Below, in pieces: positions 52,867 to 61,176 of a stretch of 61,176 bases of DNA. Numbering within the stretch: the first letter of the stretch is position 1; each line of letters starts with the position of its first letter. The notes beneath the pieces are model-generated. The model saw only the letters and a list, made by a program, of their open reading frames with translations, had not been told where the DNA came from and did not search any database. Made by a program: the position numbers and the translations under genes. Source of the stretch: Stieleria tagensis (GTDB taxonomy: Bacteria; Planctomycetota; Planctomycetia; Pirellulales; Pirellulaceae). The DNA lies in the NCBI RefSeq assembly GCF_024129865.1, contig NZ_JAMYFE010000015.1, positions 1 through 61,176 of the forward strand. Reading direction: 5' to 3'.

Positions 52867-54129
52867 ATGAATTTGCTTCAACAACAAGACCCCAAGATTT
52901 GGGAAGCCATTCAAAATGAAGCCGTCCGTCAGCGCGATGGTTTGGAAATGATCGCCAGCGAGAATTACACGAGCTATGCCGTGATGCAGGCCGCCGGCAG
53001 TGTATTGACCAATAAATACGCCGAGGGTTACCCGGGACGCCGCTATTACGGTGGCTGCGAATACGTCGATGTCGTTGAATCGTTGGCCATCGACCGCGCG
53101 AAAGAACTGTTTGGCGCAGAAGTCGCCAACGTCCAGCCGCACAGCGGATCCCAAGCGAACACGGCGGTTTACCTGTCCTGTCTGAATCCAGGGGATTCGG
53201 TGTTGGGATTGGACCTGGCCCAAGGCGGGCACCTGACACACGGCATGAAGCTGAACATCAGCGGCCAGCTGTACAATTTTCATTCGTATGGCGTCACGCC
53301 TGACACTCATCGATTGGATTTTGACCAAATCGCTGCGATGGCTCGGGAGCACAAACCCAAGCTGATCGTTGCCGGTGCCAGCGCGTATCCGCGAGAAATC
53401 CCTCACGACAAGTTCGCCGAGATCGCCGACGAAGTGGGAGCGAAATTGTTGGTCGACATGGCCCACTATGCGGGTCTGGTCGCGGCCAAGATCCACAATA
53501 GTCCTGTCCCGTACGCGGATTACGTGACCACGACCACGCACAAAACCCTGCGGGGCCCTCGCGGCGGTTTGATTCTGTGCAAGCAAGAGCACGCCAAATT
53601 GATCAATCGCAATGTCTTTCCCGGTACCCAGGGTGGACCGCTGATGCACGTGATCGCCGGGAAAGCCGTGTGTTTTGCCGAAGCCCTGGCGGACGACTAT
53701 CGCGTCTACGCCCAATCCGTTGTCGACAATGCGAAAGTGTTGGCCGAAACCCTGACCGCCGCCGGTTTGCGTCTGGTCAGCGGCGGAACCGACAACCACC
53801 TCCTCTTGGTTGATGTCACCGCGGTTGGTCTGGGTGGCAAGGTTGCCGAGTCGGTGCTTGATGCCTGTGGTATCACCGTCAACATGAACATGATCCCGTT
53901 CGATCAACGCAAACCGATGGATCCATCCGGAATCCGCATCGGAACTCCCGCGTTGACCAGTCGCGGCATGGGAGAAACCGAAATGCGCCGCGTCGGGACT
54001 TGGATCCACAACGCTCTGTCGAACTCGGAAGACAGCGAATTACACGGTCGAATTCGTAGCGAGATCCGTGAAATGTGCGAGGGATTTCCGGTCCCGGCTG
54101 ACCGCGAATCGTTCGCCACGATTACCTAG
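52867..54129 (+). CDS. glyA: Serine hydroxymethyltransferase
   Basis: A 420-residue enzyme, the usual length, converting serine and tetrahydrofolate to glycine and methylene-THF with PLP. Seen are [39 protein letters not shown], the strand [10 protein letters not shown] and the Lys-containing [15 protein letters not shown] (about 220-235). A response regulator gene follows on the same strand after 71 bases. Start [12 protein letters not shown] fits the family. Confidence 0.97.
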   Translation: MNLLQQQDPKIWEAIQNEAVRQRDGLEMIASENYTSYAVMQAAGSVLTNKYAEGYPGRRYYGGCEYVDVVESLAIDRAKELFGAEVANVQPHSGSQANTAVYLSCLNPGDSVLGLDLAQGGHLTHGMKLNISGQLYNFHSYGVTPDTHRLDFDQIAAMAREHKPKLIVAGASAYPREIPHDKFAEIADEVGAKLLVDMAHYAGLVAAKIHNSPVPYADYVTTTTHKTLRGPRGGLILCKQEHAKLINRNVFPGTQGGPLMHVIAGKAVCFAEALADDYRVYAQSVVDNAKVLAETLTAAGLRLVSGGTDNHLLLVDVTAVGLGGKVAESVLDACGITVNMNMIPFDQRKPMDPSGIRIGTPALTSRGMGETEMRRVGTWIHNALSNSEDSELHGRIRSEIREMCEGFPVPADRESFATIT

Positions 54130-54137
54130 TGCGGCAC

Positions 54138-54155
54138 GCGGGGAGGAATCCCCGC
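54138..54155 (+). terminator. Possible GC hairpin after glyA
   Basis: GCGGGG (54138-54143), loop AGGAAT, CCCCGC (54150-54155) in the 71-base space between glyA and the response regulator gene. No T-run follows, so it may attenuate rather than terminate. Confidence 0.35.
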
Positions 54156-54200
54156 ACGCGTGTTCCCCGCCTCTTTCACCCACCGATCGACCCTGGTCCC

Positions 54201-54650
54201 ATGCCCGATACGCCCCATCGAATTTTGATCGCCGACGACAACGTTGCCAATCGCGAGTTGTTGGAGGCCTACTTGGTGGATGTCGAGTGCGAAATCGAAA
54301 CCTCGGTCGACGGCCAGGACACGTTGGACAAGGTCGCGTCCTTTCAACCCGACCTGGTCTTGTTGGACGTGATGATGCCCAAGTTGAGTGGGTTTGAGGT
54401 CTGTAAACAGATCAAGGAAAAACCCGAAACCTCGCGGGTGATGGTGCTGATGGTCACGGCGCTGAATGAACTCGGCGACATTGAACGCGCCGTCAGCGCG
54501 GGGACCGACGACTTTCTAAGCAAGCCGGTGCAAAAGGTCCAGTTGCTTAAGCGCGTCGAGAACATGCTGAAACTCAAGGGCGTCACCGACGAATTGCAGC
54601 GTTTGCAGCAGTACATTCAAGCGATGGAAGACGCCCAGCGGGCCAGCTAA
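54201..54650 (+). CDS. Single-domain response regulator
   Basis: A 149-residue protein: a CheY-like receiver with phospho-acceptor Asp in LVLLDVMMPKLSGFEV (about 52), IADDNVANRELLEAY at the N-terminus, VTALNELGDIERAV, and the Lys in FLSKPVQKVQLLKRVENML. A 25-residue helical tail (LQRLQQYIQAMEDAQRAS) extends it. No output domain; it could act by protein-protein contact or as a phosphorelay intermediate. A hybrid or orphan kinase partner is not in the window. Start 54201 gives the compact receiver. Confidence 0.9.
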   Translation: MPDTPHRILIADDNVANRELLEAYLVDVECEIETSVDGQDTLDKVASFQPDLVLLDVMMPKLSGFEVCKQIKEKPETSRVMVLMVTALNELGDIERAVSAGTDDFLSKPVQKVQLLKRVENMLKLKGVTDELQRLQQYIQAMEDAQRAS

Positions 54651-54664
54651 TTTAGCCCCCGTAT

Positions 54665-57600
54665 TCACTCTTCGCCCGATTTTTGGATCGCTCGCATTTC
54701 CGCGGCGACTGCGGCGTCGTTCTTCAAGTCGACCGAATTGCTGTCCGCCAGTTTGAGTCGCCGACGTGCTTCGCGTGACAGTACGAACCCTTCTTGGATG
54801 AAAACTCCGGCCAGCACCATGAATGCTGCGACCATCGAGATCTTGATCGTCGAAGACCAGCTGACGAAGAAGTAGACGCCGATCGCCATCGCCAAGAAGC
54901 TCATCGCCATGCCGCCTTTCCAAGCCGCTTGCATCTGCGTGTCACGGGCTTGGATACGGATGCTGCGGGCCACGGCGTTGCGCGCCGACTGGTTGGCCAA
55001 ATCACGCATCGCACCGATATCGCGTTTGGATTCCGGCGCCGGCGAACGCGGGACCATCGGGCCACTGTCGTTGACCGGATCGGGGCCAGGATTGGCGTCG
55101 GCCGAGATCGCCGACGGAGCGGACGAATCCTCACGCGAATGGTTTGCATCGGACGAGGAATCTGCGCTGTCGCCATGCACGCGGCCTAGCAGACGGCTCA
55201 TGTAGGCTTCGATCGAATCGTCGGGCACCGAGTCAGAATTGGAGACGGTCTCGTTGCCCGCTGCGGCTGCCGTTTGCGAGACATCTGGCTGCGAATCTTC
55301 GTGATTCTCTAGCGACGCTGGGTCATCGTCGGCGATCACGTCATCGTCGGACTCCAGCTCGGGAGAATGAAAGTTCCATGCTCCTTCGCTGTCTTCGAGC
55401 GATTCGTCGCTGGATGGGTCGTCTGTTTCCGCTTGATAGGCCTTCATCACCAACGTCGGATCGTCGTCATCGGCCGGTTCGTCAAACTCCTCTGATTCCA
55501 ACGCGGTCGATTCCGAGGCCGGTTCCAAATCCAAGTTCGGGTCCGAATCGTCGGAATCATGTGAGTCGACTTCGGGAGCGCCAGCGTCCAGATCGCGGAT
55601 CAGCATTGCCGCCAGACTGCCAGCCGCTTCCCCGTCGTCGTGATCGTCAGTCTCTTCAGCGGCAGCGGCGTTATCGAGTTGTTCCAGTGGCCCAACGGTT
55701 TTATTTTCATCGTGGTCGTGCTGCACGACAGCGGAATCAAACGCTTCGTCGCGTGGATCGATCGTTGCATCGTCATCTTCCAACGCATCGCCGCCGGGCA
55801 TATACGCAGACCAGTCCAATGGTTCATCATTGGAACGTCGGGTCGTGCTACGCAAATCATCGATCGATTGGCTCTCGGTGGGATCAATCGAGTCGGTTGA
55901 TTTGGATTCCGGATCGATCCATTCGGATTCCGGCAGCCGATCGTATTCTTGGTCATAATCGGATGCCTGGTCGTAGTCCGAAAGCGCCTGTTCGACATGG
56001 TGTTCGATGTTATCGATCACATCGTCGACGCCATGCTCGGGGGCTTCGTCATGCCAGCTGGCTAAATGGCTATGGTTCTCGGCCGGTTGTTCGGATTCCA
56101 ACCGCCAAACGCTATCGCCTGATTCGACCAGTCGTTCGCTGGCGAGGTCGTCTTCGATCGGGTTGAGTTCTGTTTCGCCGGACAACGCCCGTGCGGTATC
56201 CGATAGATTTCCTTTGACGGTGTCCGCTGAAGCCGATGCAATGGCGTCCTGCTCCAGTTCCAACTCCAGTTCTAACTCTTGGTCGTTGGCGATGGCTGTC
56301 CCACCGGGCAAGTGCTGGGTGCTGTGTTCCAGCACGGCGGCCTGTGCCGATGCGATCTCATTGCGCAATTGTTCGATTTCATCACGCAGTTCCGACTCGC
56401 TGAGTTCACGTTCGGCTTGCAAACGAGCGATCGTTTCGGCATGCGTCGTCTGCAACCGATCGAGCTCTCGTTTAGCCGAATCAAGTTCGTCTTGAAGCTG
56501 CTGAAACTGTGCCGAATCGGTCAGTGACTGCTGGACCGAATCGGCTGATTCCGATTCGCTTTGGCTGTGGGTGAGCTCCTGGGACAACGCTTCATGAGCG
56601 GATCGCAGTTGTTCCAGTTCCGCGTTGGCCTGGGCCAATTGCACCGACAGGTCTTCGATGGTTTGCCGCAGTTGCTCGGATTCTTCGGACCAGGAATCCT
56701 GATGCGACGACTGGCTGTGCTTGGTTTGGTCGACCAACAGCTCCAGCTGCCGAATCGATGCATTGGCGCCTTCATAGTCGTCACGCAGTTGGTCGGCGTC
56801 CGCAGTCGCTTGAGCCACGCTTTCCTGCAAGTGCTGGATATTGGACCGCAGTTCTTCGGCAACGGTTTCGGCCGCCAGGCGACCCTGTTCGGCGGTGTGG
56901 CGGTCGCAGCGGACGTCGGCAAGTTGTTGCTGCAGGTCTTCGATCTGCTTTTCGTTGTAGGCCTGTTCCTCTTCAGCCTCGCGTCGCGCCCTGTCGGATT
57001 GCTCCCGCGTGGTTTGCATTTCTTCGCTGGTGCTACGAATCTTCTCCAGCAATTCCTGTTGGCTGGTTTTGCTCTGCTGACGAATTTCGGCTAATTCATT
57101 GCGGGTCAGTTCAAGTTCATCGCTGACACGCTGCAGTTCTGTCGCAATGGTCGAGCGTTCGGCTTCGCTACTGGCACGGCCGTCGATCGCCGCGTCACGT
57201 TCGGTTTCCAATTTTTGCCGCAGTTGCTCGTGTTCCTGCTGCTCACGTTTTTCACGCTGTTGCAGTTTGCTATGACGCTCACGCAATTCAGTCAATTGTT
57301 CGTTGAGCGCGGAAAAATCCGCTCGCATTCGCTGCACAGCCGCGCTGGCCGATTTGGCTTGTTGCTGCGTTTTCTCGAGTTCCTCGTTGGCATCGGCGAA
57401 ACGTTCGGAGTACTGTTGTTCGCGATCCTGCCATTCCGCTTGGCGTTGTTGCAGTTCCAATTGCCGTTCGCGCAGGAGTTCATTCTTCTGCTCCAGTTCG
57501 GCCTCTTTTTCCAGCAACTCTTCGGCAGCCGCTTGTTGCCGCTGCCGCAACGCTTTCAACTCTTCTTGCGTTTCCGCATAAGTCGCTTGGATCTCTTTGG

Positions 57601-58378
57601 CCGCGGCTTCTTGTCCGATCAAGACGCCTTCACGCTGCTGCAAAAATTCCGCTCGGGTCCATAGTTCTGATTCACGTCCGTGCAGCACTCGCTCGCGGTC
57701 ATCACAGCGGACTTCTCGCGCTTCACATTCGGCGTGCCGCGCATGCCACTGCTGGCTGAGTTCGGCCAGTTTGTTTCGCAGATGGGTTTCGGTCGACGAT
57801 CCACTCGGTTGTGCAGTGGTCGGTCCGACCGCCGTCGCAGCGGTGATGCCCGACGCCGCGAGTAACTCGAATCGATAGTTGCCCATGCGAATGACATCGC
57901 CGACCCGCAACGTCGACTCGGTGGTGCGTGCACCGTTGCATTCCAAGGGAACGGAATAGGCGCGCATCAGGATCCGATGGGCATCGCGCAACAGAACGGC
58001 ATGCATCGGTCGCAATGTTTCGTCATCCAGCCGAATCGAACAGCCTTCACCGCTACCGAATGTGTAGCGGTTTCCGGTCAACCGCAGACGACGGACCGCC
58101 GCTCCGGGTCGAATCACTCGGAATTCCATTGCCGTCTGCGGATTGGTCGCCGTGGCGTCTACCGGGTCCGTGTCGGCCAATGGAGGCGATTCGAGTGCCG
58201 TGGCCGAGACCGATTCAAACGCCGTCGACACGATTGACGTGGCGGCAGCAGCCTGTGGTTCGCCACTGTGTTCCGGCTGAGATTCAACCGGCCGGGAATC
58301 GGCAATCGATTCACTGGCGGTGGTTTCGGGCAGATCGGAGGGGTTGGACTGGATGTCGTTGTGGTCGTTGCTCACCAC
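54665..58378 (-). CDS. Large FHA / coiled-coil / membrane protein
   Basis: A 1237-residue protein. After 80 disordered residues, an FHA-like domain (about 83-175) reads MEFRVIRPGAAVRRLRLTGN, YTFGSGEGCSIRLDDETLRP then MHAVLL; the Arg and Ser that normally hold phosphothreonine (GR...S..H) are Ser and Pro/Met here. Residues 195-730 are predicted long coiled coil, rich in Glu, Gln and Arg heptads. Residues 740-1110 are very acidic and Ser/Asp-rich, probably disordered. Near the C-terminus two hydrophobic helices (about 1155-1172, 1178-1196) form a membrane anchor. It could scaffold kinase signalling or a surface assembly. It overlaps nothing and is divergent from the dksA-type gene. Confidence 0.85.
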   Translation of the reverse strand: MVSNDHNDIQSNPSDLPETTASESIADSRPVESQPEHSGEPQAAAATSIVSTAFESVSATALESPPLADTDPVDATATNPQTAMEFRVIRPGAAVRRLRLTGNRYTFGSGEGCSIRLDDETLRPMHAVLLRDAHRILMRAYSVPLECNGARTTESTLRVGDVIRMGNYRFELLAASGITAATAVGPTTAQPSGSSTETHLRNKLAELSQQWHARHAECEAREVRCDDRERVLHGRESELWTRAEFLQQREGVLIGQEAAAKEIQATYAETQEELKALRQRQQAAAEELLEKEAELEQKNELLRERQLELQQRQAEWQDREQQYSERFADANEELEKTQQQAKSASAAVQRMRADFSALNEQLTELRERHSKLQQREKREQQEHEQLRQKLETERDAAIDGRASSEAERSTIATELQRVSDELELTRNELAEIRQQSKTSQQELLEKIRSTSEEMQTTREQSDRARREAEEEQAYNEKQIEDLQQQLADVRCDRHTAEQGRLAAETVAEELRSNIQHLQESVAQATADADQLRDDYEGANASIRQLELLVDQTKHSQSSHQDSWSEESEQLRQTIEDLSVQLAQANAELEQLRSAHEALSQELTHSQSESESADSVQQSLTDSAQFQQLQDELDSAKRELDRLQTTHAETIARLQAERELSESELRDEIEQLRNEIASAQAAVLEHSTQHLPGGTAIANDQELELELELEQDAIASASADTVKGNLSDTARALSGETELNPIEDDLASERLVESGDSVWRLESEQPAENHSHLASWHDEAPEHGVDDVIDNIEHHVEQALSDYDQASDYDQEYDRLPESEWIDPESKSTDSIDPTESQSIDDLRSTTRRSNDEPLDWSAYMPGGDALEDDDATIDPRDEAFDSAVVQHDHDENKTVGPLEQLDNAAAAEETDDHDDGEAAGSLAAMLIRDLDAGAPEVDSHDSDDSDPNLDLEPASESTALESEEFDEPADDDDPTLVMKAYQAETDDPSSDESLEDSEGAWNFHSPELESDDDVIADDDPASLENHEDSQPDVSQTAAAAGNETVSNSDSVPDDSIEAYMSRLLGRVHGDSADSSSDANHSREDSSAPSAISADANPGPDPVNDSGPMVPRSPAPESKRDIGAMRDLANQSARNAVARSIRIQARDTQMQAAWKGGMAMSFLAMAIGVYFFVSWSSTIKISMVAAFMVLAGVFIQEGFVLSREARRRLKLADSNSVDLKNDAAVAAEMRAIQKSGEE

Positions 58379-58860
58379 GAATTCCTTAAGTCATTGCTTG
58401 CAAAATTGTCTGAATCGGTTCGTTGCCGATAGACAAGACCGTTTTCAGAGTGTCGGACGGATGGGGGGCAGGTGTGCAGCAAAATAGGATGATGAAGCCG
58501 GTTTCGACTGGGATCTGTTTTATTGCCGCTCCGACGGGGGGGCGGACGTGTGGATTTCCAACTGTCTCATTGCGATTGCTGTTGGGCGGCTAACTAATTC
58601 CGGTTAAAATGCCAGAAATGGACGGTTGTTGGCCCTTAAATGGCCTGCAAGGGTGTTTTCTGGTTCTTTCGGGCGTGACTTTGCGAACTTACGCCGTACT
58701 ATTGGTGGCGACCGATTGCCAAGATCGGTGCTCAGGCTAACGAAAAACAGAAAACTAAAGACAGGGGAATTTCGTAAGGGATTCCGGCTGAGACATTTCC
58801 CGGTGGTTCTCGACGGCTGATGCGGACGAGAAGACGCTTCATTGATAGACAGGTGATCTG
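58379..58860. other. Divergent gap of 482 bases before the DksA/TraR gene
   Basis: Holds the divergent promoters for the FHA protein and the DksA-type gene and a long leader for the latter. No convincing ORF; a 64-codon frame (58626-58820) has an unprotein-like composition. The leader ends in a strong ribosome-binding site at 58851-58858. Confidence 0.5.
58851..58858 (+). promoter_or_regulatory. Strong Shine-Dalgarno of the DksA/TraR gene
   Basis: AGGTGATC, an eight-base complement of the usual 16S rRNA 3' end, lies two bases before the ATG at 58861 (core GGTG about six bases from it). Most other genes in the window lack so clear a site, so this gene is likely translated at a high rate. Confidence 0.75.
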
Positions 58861-59268
58861 ATGGCTAGAAAAGATGCAATCGAGAAGCTTCGACTGACAT
58901 TGCGGAAACGGCGCGACGCTCTGATCCGATCGGCGATCGGTGACCTGAGTCTCTTGCAGGACAGACCGAGTAAAACCGGTGATGTTTTAGATGCCGTTGC
59001 CGACACGGTGCAGTCGGAACTGAACAGCCAGTTGTTGGAAGTCGAAAGTCGCGAGTTGCAAGCGATCGATGAAGCGATCGAGCGACTTGATCAAGGCAAC
59101 TACGGTGACTGCGAAGGGTGTAGCAAACCGATCCCGTTGACCCGTTTGCGCGCGGTGCCCTATGCGCGCGAATGTATCGAATGTCACCGACTTGCCGAAA
59201 AGCGAAAGTCTCACCCCGCCGCGATGCTCAACCGCGTCTTTGAGTCTTATCAGGCTGACACCGCCTAA
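58861..59268 (+). CDS. DksA/TraR-family zinc-finger regulator
   Basis: A 135-residue protein. A helical hairpin (about 1-75, with DVLDAVADTVQSELN near its tip) is followed by the C4 zinc finger C84-x2-C87...C105-x2-C108 in GNYGDCEGCSKPIPLTRLRA and CIECH. The DksA tip motif DxxDxA is only loosely present (D41-x2-D44-A). DksA/TraR proteins enter the RNA polymerase secondary channel and adjust rRNA and amino-acid promoters with ppGpp. It is a single-gene unit closed by a strong terminator. Confidence 0.85.
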   Translation: MARKDAIEKLRLTLRKRRDALIRSAIGDLSLLQDRPSKTGDVLDAVADTVQSELNSQLLEVESRELQAIDEAIERLDQGNYGDCEGCSKPIPLTRLRAVPYARECIECHRLAEKRKSHPAAMLNRVFESYQADTA

Positions 59269-59301
59269 ACGGTATCGATTGTTTCTATTACGGTCCACTT
59301 T

Positions 59302-59348
59302 AACGACCGGATGGCTTCGACAAACGTCGAATCATCCGGTCGTTTTTT
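59302..59348 (+). terminator. Rho-independent terminator after the DksA/TraR gene
   Basis: AACGACCGGATG pairs with CATCCGGTCGTT across an inner loop that itself folds as TTCGAC-aaac-GTCGAA, and is followed by six T. The stem is long and GC-rich, in the 227 bases before the HtrA gene. The right arm's T-run runs on the plus strand, matching the DksA/TraR gene. Confidence 0.9.
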
Positions 59349-59495
59349 AATGCAACGGCGATGACGATTCTTACTTCTCGCCGGGCGAGGGATAGCAACC
59401 ACGCCCGACGAAAAGTTCGTTGCCTGGAAAGGTCGATGCGTACAATGCGACGCCTCCCCGTCGAACCTCCCGTTTCCCTGTTTGAAGCTCTTCTG

Positions 59496-60881
59496 ATGGC
59501 ACACTTCTATCGCTCTGTCGGGCGCACCCGCTTCCGGGTGCGCTACTCGAACCGACTCGCATTCAAATTGGCGGGCACGACATTCATTGCCGTTGCAGCC
59601 AGCGCCGTTATTGGCTCACAGCTGACGGCACAGGATCCGTATCGCGAGTTGTCGGTGTTTCCTCCCGCCGCGCAATCCGCGCAGTCGCCTCCGTCGAGCG
59701 TGATCGGCAGTGCGCCGGTTGGCAAGGGACTGCTGGGTGGTTCAGGAGCAACGGCATCGATCGATCACCGAGCCGAAAATCCGTCAGCCGCTCAAGACAC
59801 CGTGCGTGCGCTACGCCCATCGATCGACCCTTCGGGGCCGATCTCCAGTTCGTTGCCGTCGGCGATGGCGATCGACCAGCGCCGCGAAGAACTGTTCCGC
59901 GAACTGGCAGATGAATTCAGCACATTCGATCGTCTGGGGAATCTGGTCCGTAAGGTTTCCCAATTAGTCAAACCCAGTGTGATCCACATCGAGGCTCACA
60001 AATCGGAAACCAAAGGCGGGCAATACGAGTCGTATGACGAAGCCGGTAGCGGTGTGGTCGTGTCGCTCGGCGATGGGTTGTGGGTGTTGACCAACCGCCA
60101 CGTCATCCTGGGGTCGCAACCGGCTGAAATTTTGCTTCGAAGTGCCGACGGACAGCAGTTTCATCCGACGCGGATCCTGGCTGATCCCAGCACGGATGTC
60201 GCGGTCATGAAAGTGCCCGAGATGCATTTGCCGGCGGCGCGTACCGGTGACAGCAACCAGGTCAACATTGGTGACTTCACCATCGCCATCGGCAGCCCGT
60301 TCGGGCTCAGTCACTCGGTCACCTTTGGCATTCTCAGTGCCAAGGGGCGGCGGGATCTCTCACTCGGCGATCAGAAGATCGACTTGCAAGACTTCTTTCA
60401 AACCGACGCGGCAATCAACCCGGGCAACAGCGGTGGTCCGTTGTTGAACCTGCGTGGTGAAGTGATCGGGCTGAACACCGCCATTGCCAGCAGCAGTGGT
60501 GGCAGTGAAGGAATCGGATTTGCAATCCCGATCAACATGGCCATCCAAGTCGCCGATGAATTGATTCGTCACGGGCGATTGCGACGAGGCTATTTGGGTG
60601 TCACGCTTGATCCCGATTTCACATCGGCGAACTTGGTTTCGTTGGGAGCGCCCGGCCATGGTGGTGCGTTGGTCAAAGGTGTCCGGCATGGATCACCCGC
60701 GGCCAAAGCAAATTTACAGCGTGGCGATATCATCGTTCAATTCAATGGTCGGCCTGTCGACAATGATGATCACTTGGTCGCCCAGGTCGGGCTGACACCG
60801 ATCGGTTCCCGCATCGCGATGATTATCTATCGCGACGGTAAACGCTATCGCACCGAAGTCGAATTGACCGACGTTAACTGA
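59496..60881 (+). CDS. HtrA/DegP-type serine protease
   Basis: A 461-residue exported or membrane-anchored protease. The N-terminal hydrophobic segment (about 21-46, AFKLAGTTFIAVAASAVIGS) is followed by a Ser/Pro-rich linker. The S1C triad is His202 (TNRHVILG), Asp234 (DPSTDVAVMKV) and Ser312 (GNSGGPLLN). One PDZ domain (about 365-455) contains GYLGVTLDPDF and SPAAKANLQRGDIIVQFNGR. HtrA proteases degrade or refold damaged extracytoplasmic proteins. Start 59496 removes an open upstream stretch of 45 codons of poor composition. Confidence 0.93.
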   Translation: MAHFYRSVGRTRFRVRYSNRLAFKLAGTTFIAVAASAVIGSQLTAQDPYRELSVFPPAAQSAQSPPSSVIGSAPVGKGLLGGSGATASIDHRAENPSAAQDTVRALRPSIDPSGPISSSLPSAMAIDQRREELFRELADEFSTFDRLGNLVRKVSQLVKPSVIHIEAHKSETKGGQYESYDEAGSGVVVSLGDGLWVLTNRHVILGSQPAEILLRSADGQQFHPTRILADPSTDVAVMKVPEMHLPAARTGDSNQVNIGDFTIAIGSPFGLSHSVTFGILSAKGRRDLSLGDQKIDLQDFFQTDAAINPGNSGGPLLNLRGEVIGLNTAIASSSGGSEGIGFAIPINMAIQVADELIRHGRLRRGYLGVTLDPDFTSANLVSLGAPGHGGALVKGVRHGSPAAKANLQRGDIIVQFNGRPVDNDDHLVAQVGLTPIGSRIAMIIYRDGKRYRTEVELTDVN

Positions 60882-60940
60882 ATCAACCGGCCGCAACGCG
60901 TTTTGAAGTTACGCTTTCGCGTCAGGCATTGTTTTTTGGC

Positions 60941-60998
60941 AACCCGACGCGTCAGCGAGGGATCCCGTCAACACGCTCAATCCCTCGCTCACGTGTTT
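60941..60998. repeat. Interspersed inverted repeat, second member
   Basis: The left arm 60941-60963 is nearly identical to 52545-52567 (one difference). The right arm is only partly conserved, pairing well over its first 14 bases (ATCCCTCGCT on the opposite strand). It lies just after the HtrA gene and could also serve as a terminator-like stem. Confidence 0.8.
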
Positions 60999-61064
60999 TA
61001 AAATCCAGCGTTAAACTGCCGTTTCAATTCAAATGGATCGGCAGGTTGCGATTTCGATCTCTTC

Positions 61065-61176
61065 ACTCTCCCGCAGGGAGGTCGTGCAGTTTCGCGTGCC
61101 ACCCCTTGGGAGAGTCGCATGCACTCAATCCCATCTTCTACGCCAACGGCGTTCAATAGCTTAGCCTGGGGTCACT
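61065..61176. repeat. Repeat-like sequence cut by the window edge
   Basis: ACTCTCCC (61065-61072) and GGGAGAGT (61108-61115) are inverted repeats, and the last 37 bases (from 61140: GCCAACGGCGTTCAATAGC and on) resemble an interspersed repeat I associate with Rhodopirellula-type genomes. The right end is missing. No coding feature is supported from 60882 to 61176. Confidence 0.45.

Noticed and set aside
58626-58820. 64-codon open frame in the dksA leader
   Set aside because: It has no ribosome site and an unprotein-like composition (LRLTKNRKLKTG); it lies in a gene-free leader.
1-61176. tRNA, rRNA, tmRNA and RNase P RNA genes
   Set aside because: I looked for T-loop motifs such as GGTTCGAATCC and for tmRNA and RNase P signatures and saw none; a covariance search would be needed to be certain.
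1-61176. CRISPR array
   Set aside because: No regularly spaced direct repeats of 25-40 bases were seen. The Pro-Gly segment at about 24270-24325 is a short coding repeat with units that differ in length, not a CRISPR.

Overview
The window looks like chromosomal DNA of a planctomycete of the Pirellulaceae (Rhodopirellula-like); the genus cannot be fixed from sequence alone. The signs are: two sulfatases with formylglycine motifs, a DUF1559 pseudopilin-like protein, a DUF1573 protein, a DUF-rich secretome with lipoboxes, an ECF sigma factor beside a Ser/Thr kinase, many weak Shine-Dalgarno sites, and intergenic inverted repeats of types I associate with these genomes. I saw no rRNA, tRNA, tmRNA or CRISPR array.

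Layout. 1-1800 is an accessory patch: two diverged 300-bp direct repeats with long hairpins enclose a group II intron maturase remnant and a ParD/ParE-type toxin-antitoxin pair. 1876-12548 is a minus-strand run of eight tightly packed genes: leucine-rich lipoprotein, M24 peptidase, accB, accC, a WecA/MraY-type transferase, an O-antigen-ligase-like polymerase, a DUF1573 protein, and a lipoprotein that joins a degenerate phosphoesterase fold to four c-type hemes. 12869-15539 (plus) is a diadenylate-cyclase-domain protein coupled to cmoA and cmoB. 15574-17244 is an unusual sigma-70 factor with several extra helix-turn-helix modules.

18073-31414 carries two exported proteins of unknown function, a coupled histidine kinase / GGDEF-EAL response regulator pair, an ECF sigma factor with a Ser/Thr kinase whose extracytoplasmic half is a TAXI-type solute receptor, a thioredoxin-like lipoprotein, a methyltransferase and an HTH protein. 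31544-37846 is mostly housekeeping: amino-acid permease, queD, a second membrane-tethered kinase coupled to rplU, pgi, and a PAS-AraC regulator. 37959-49345 is an accessory catabolic block: an exported unknown, a XylR-type AraC regulator, a DUF1559 protein, a small lipoprotein, an exported nucleoside hydrolase, an esterase, a sulfatase, a sulfatase-carbohydrate esterase fusion, and a membrane-anchored protein resembling half of an acyl carrier protein. 49406-60881 holds a secreted metzincin with an acidic insert, glyA, a receiver protein, a giant FHA/coiled-coil membrane protein, a DksA/TraR protein with a strong terminator, and an HtrA-type protease. The right edge holds intergenic repeats.

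How the genes work together. Much of the window is signal transduction (two kinases, an FHA protein with a degenerate pThr-binding loop, a c-di-GMP enzyme, a c-di-AMP-type enzyme, three or four regulators and two sigma factors). The 39-49 kb block reads as a regulated system for sulfated and acylated glycans. The strongest candidates for something new are the ECF sigma plus kinase-TAXI receptor unit (25185-28146), the phosphoesterase-tetraheme lipoprotein (1876-3837), the multi-HTH sigma factor (15574-17244) and the half-ACP membrane protein (49058-49345).
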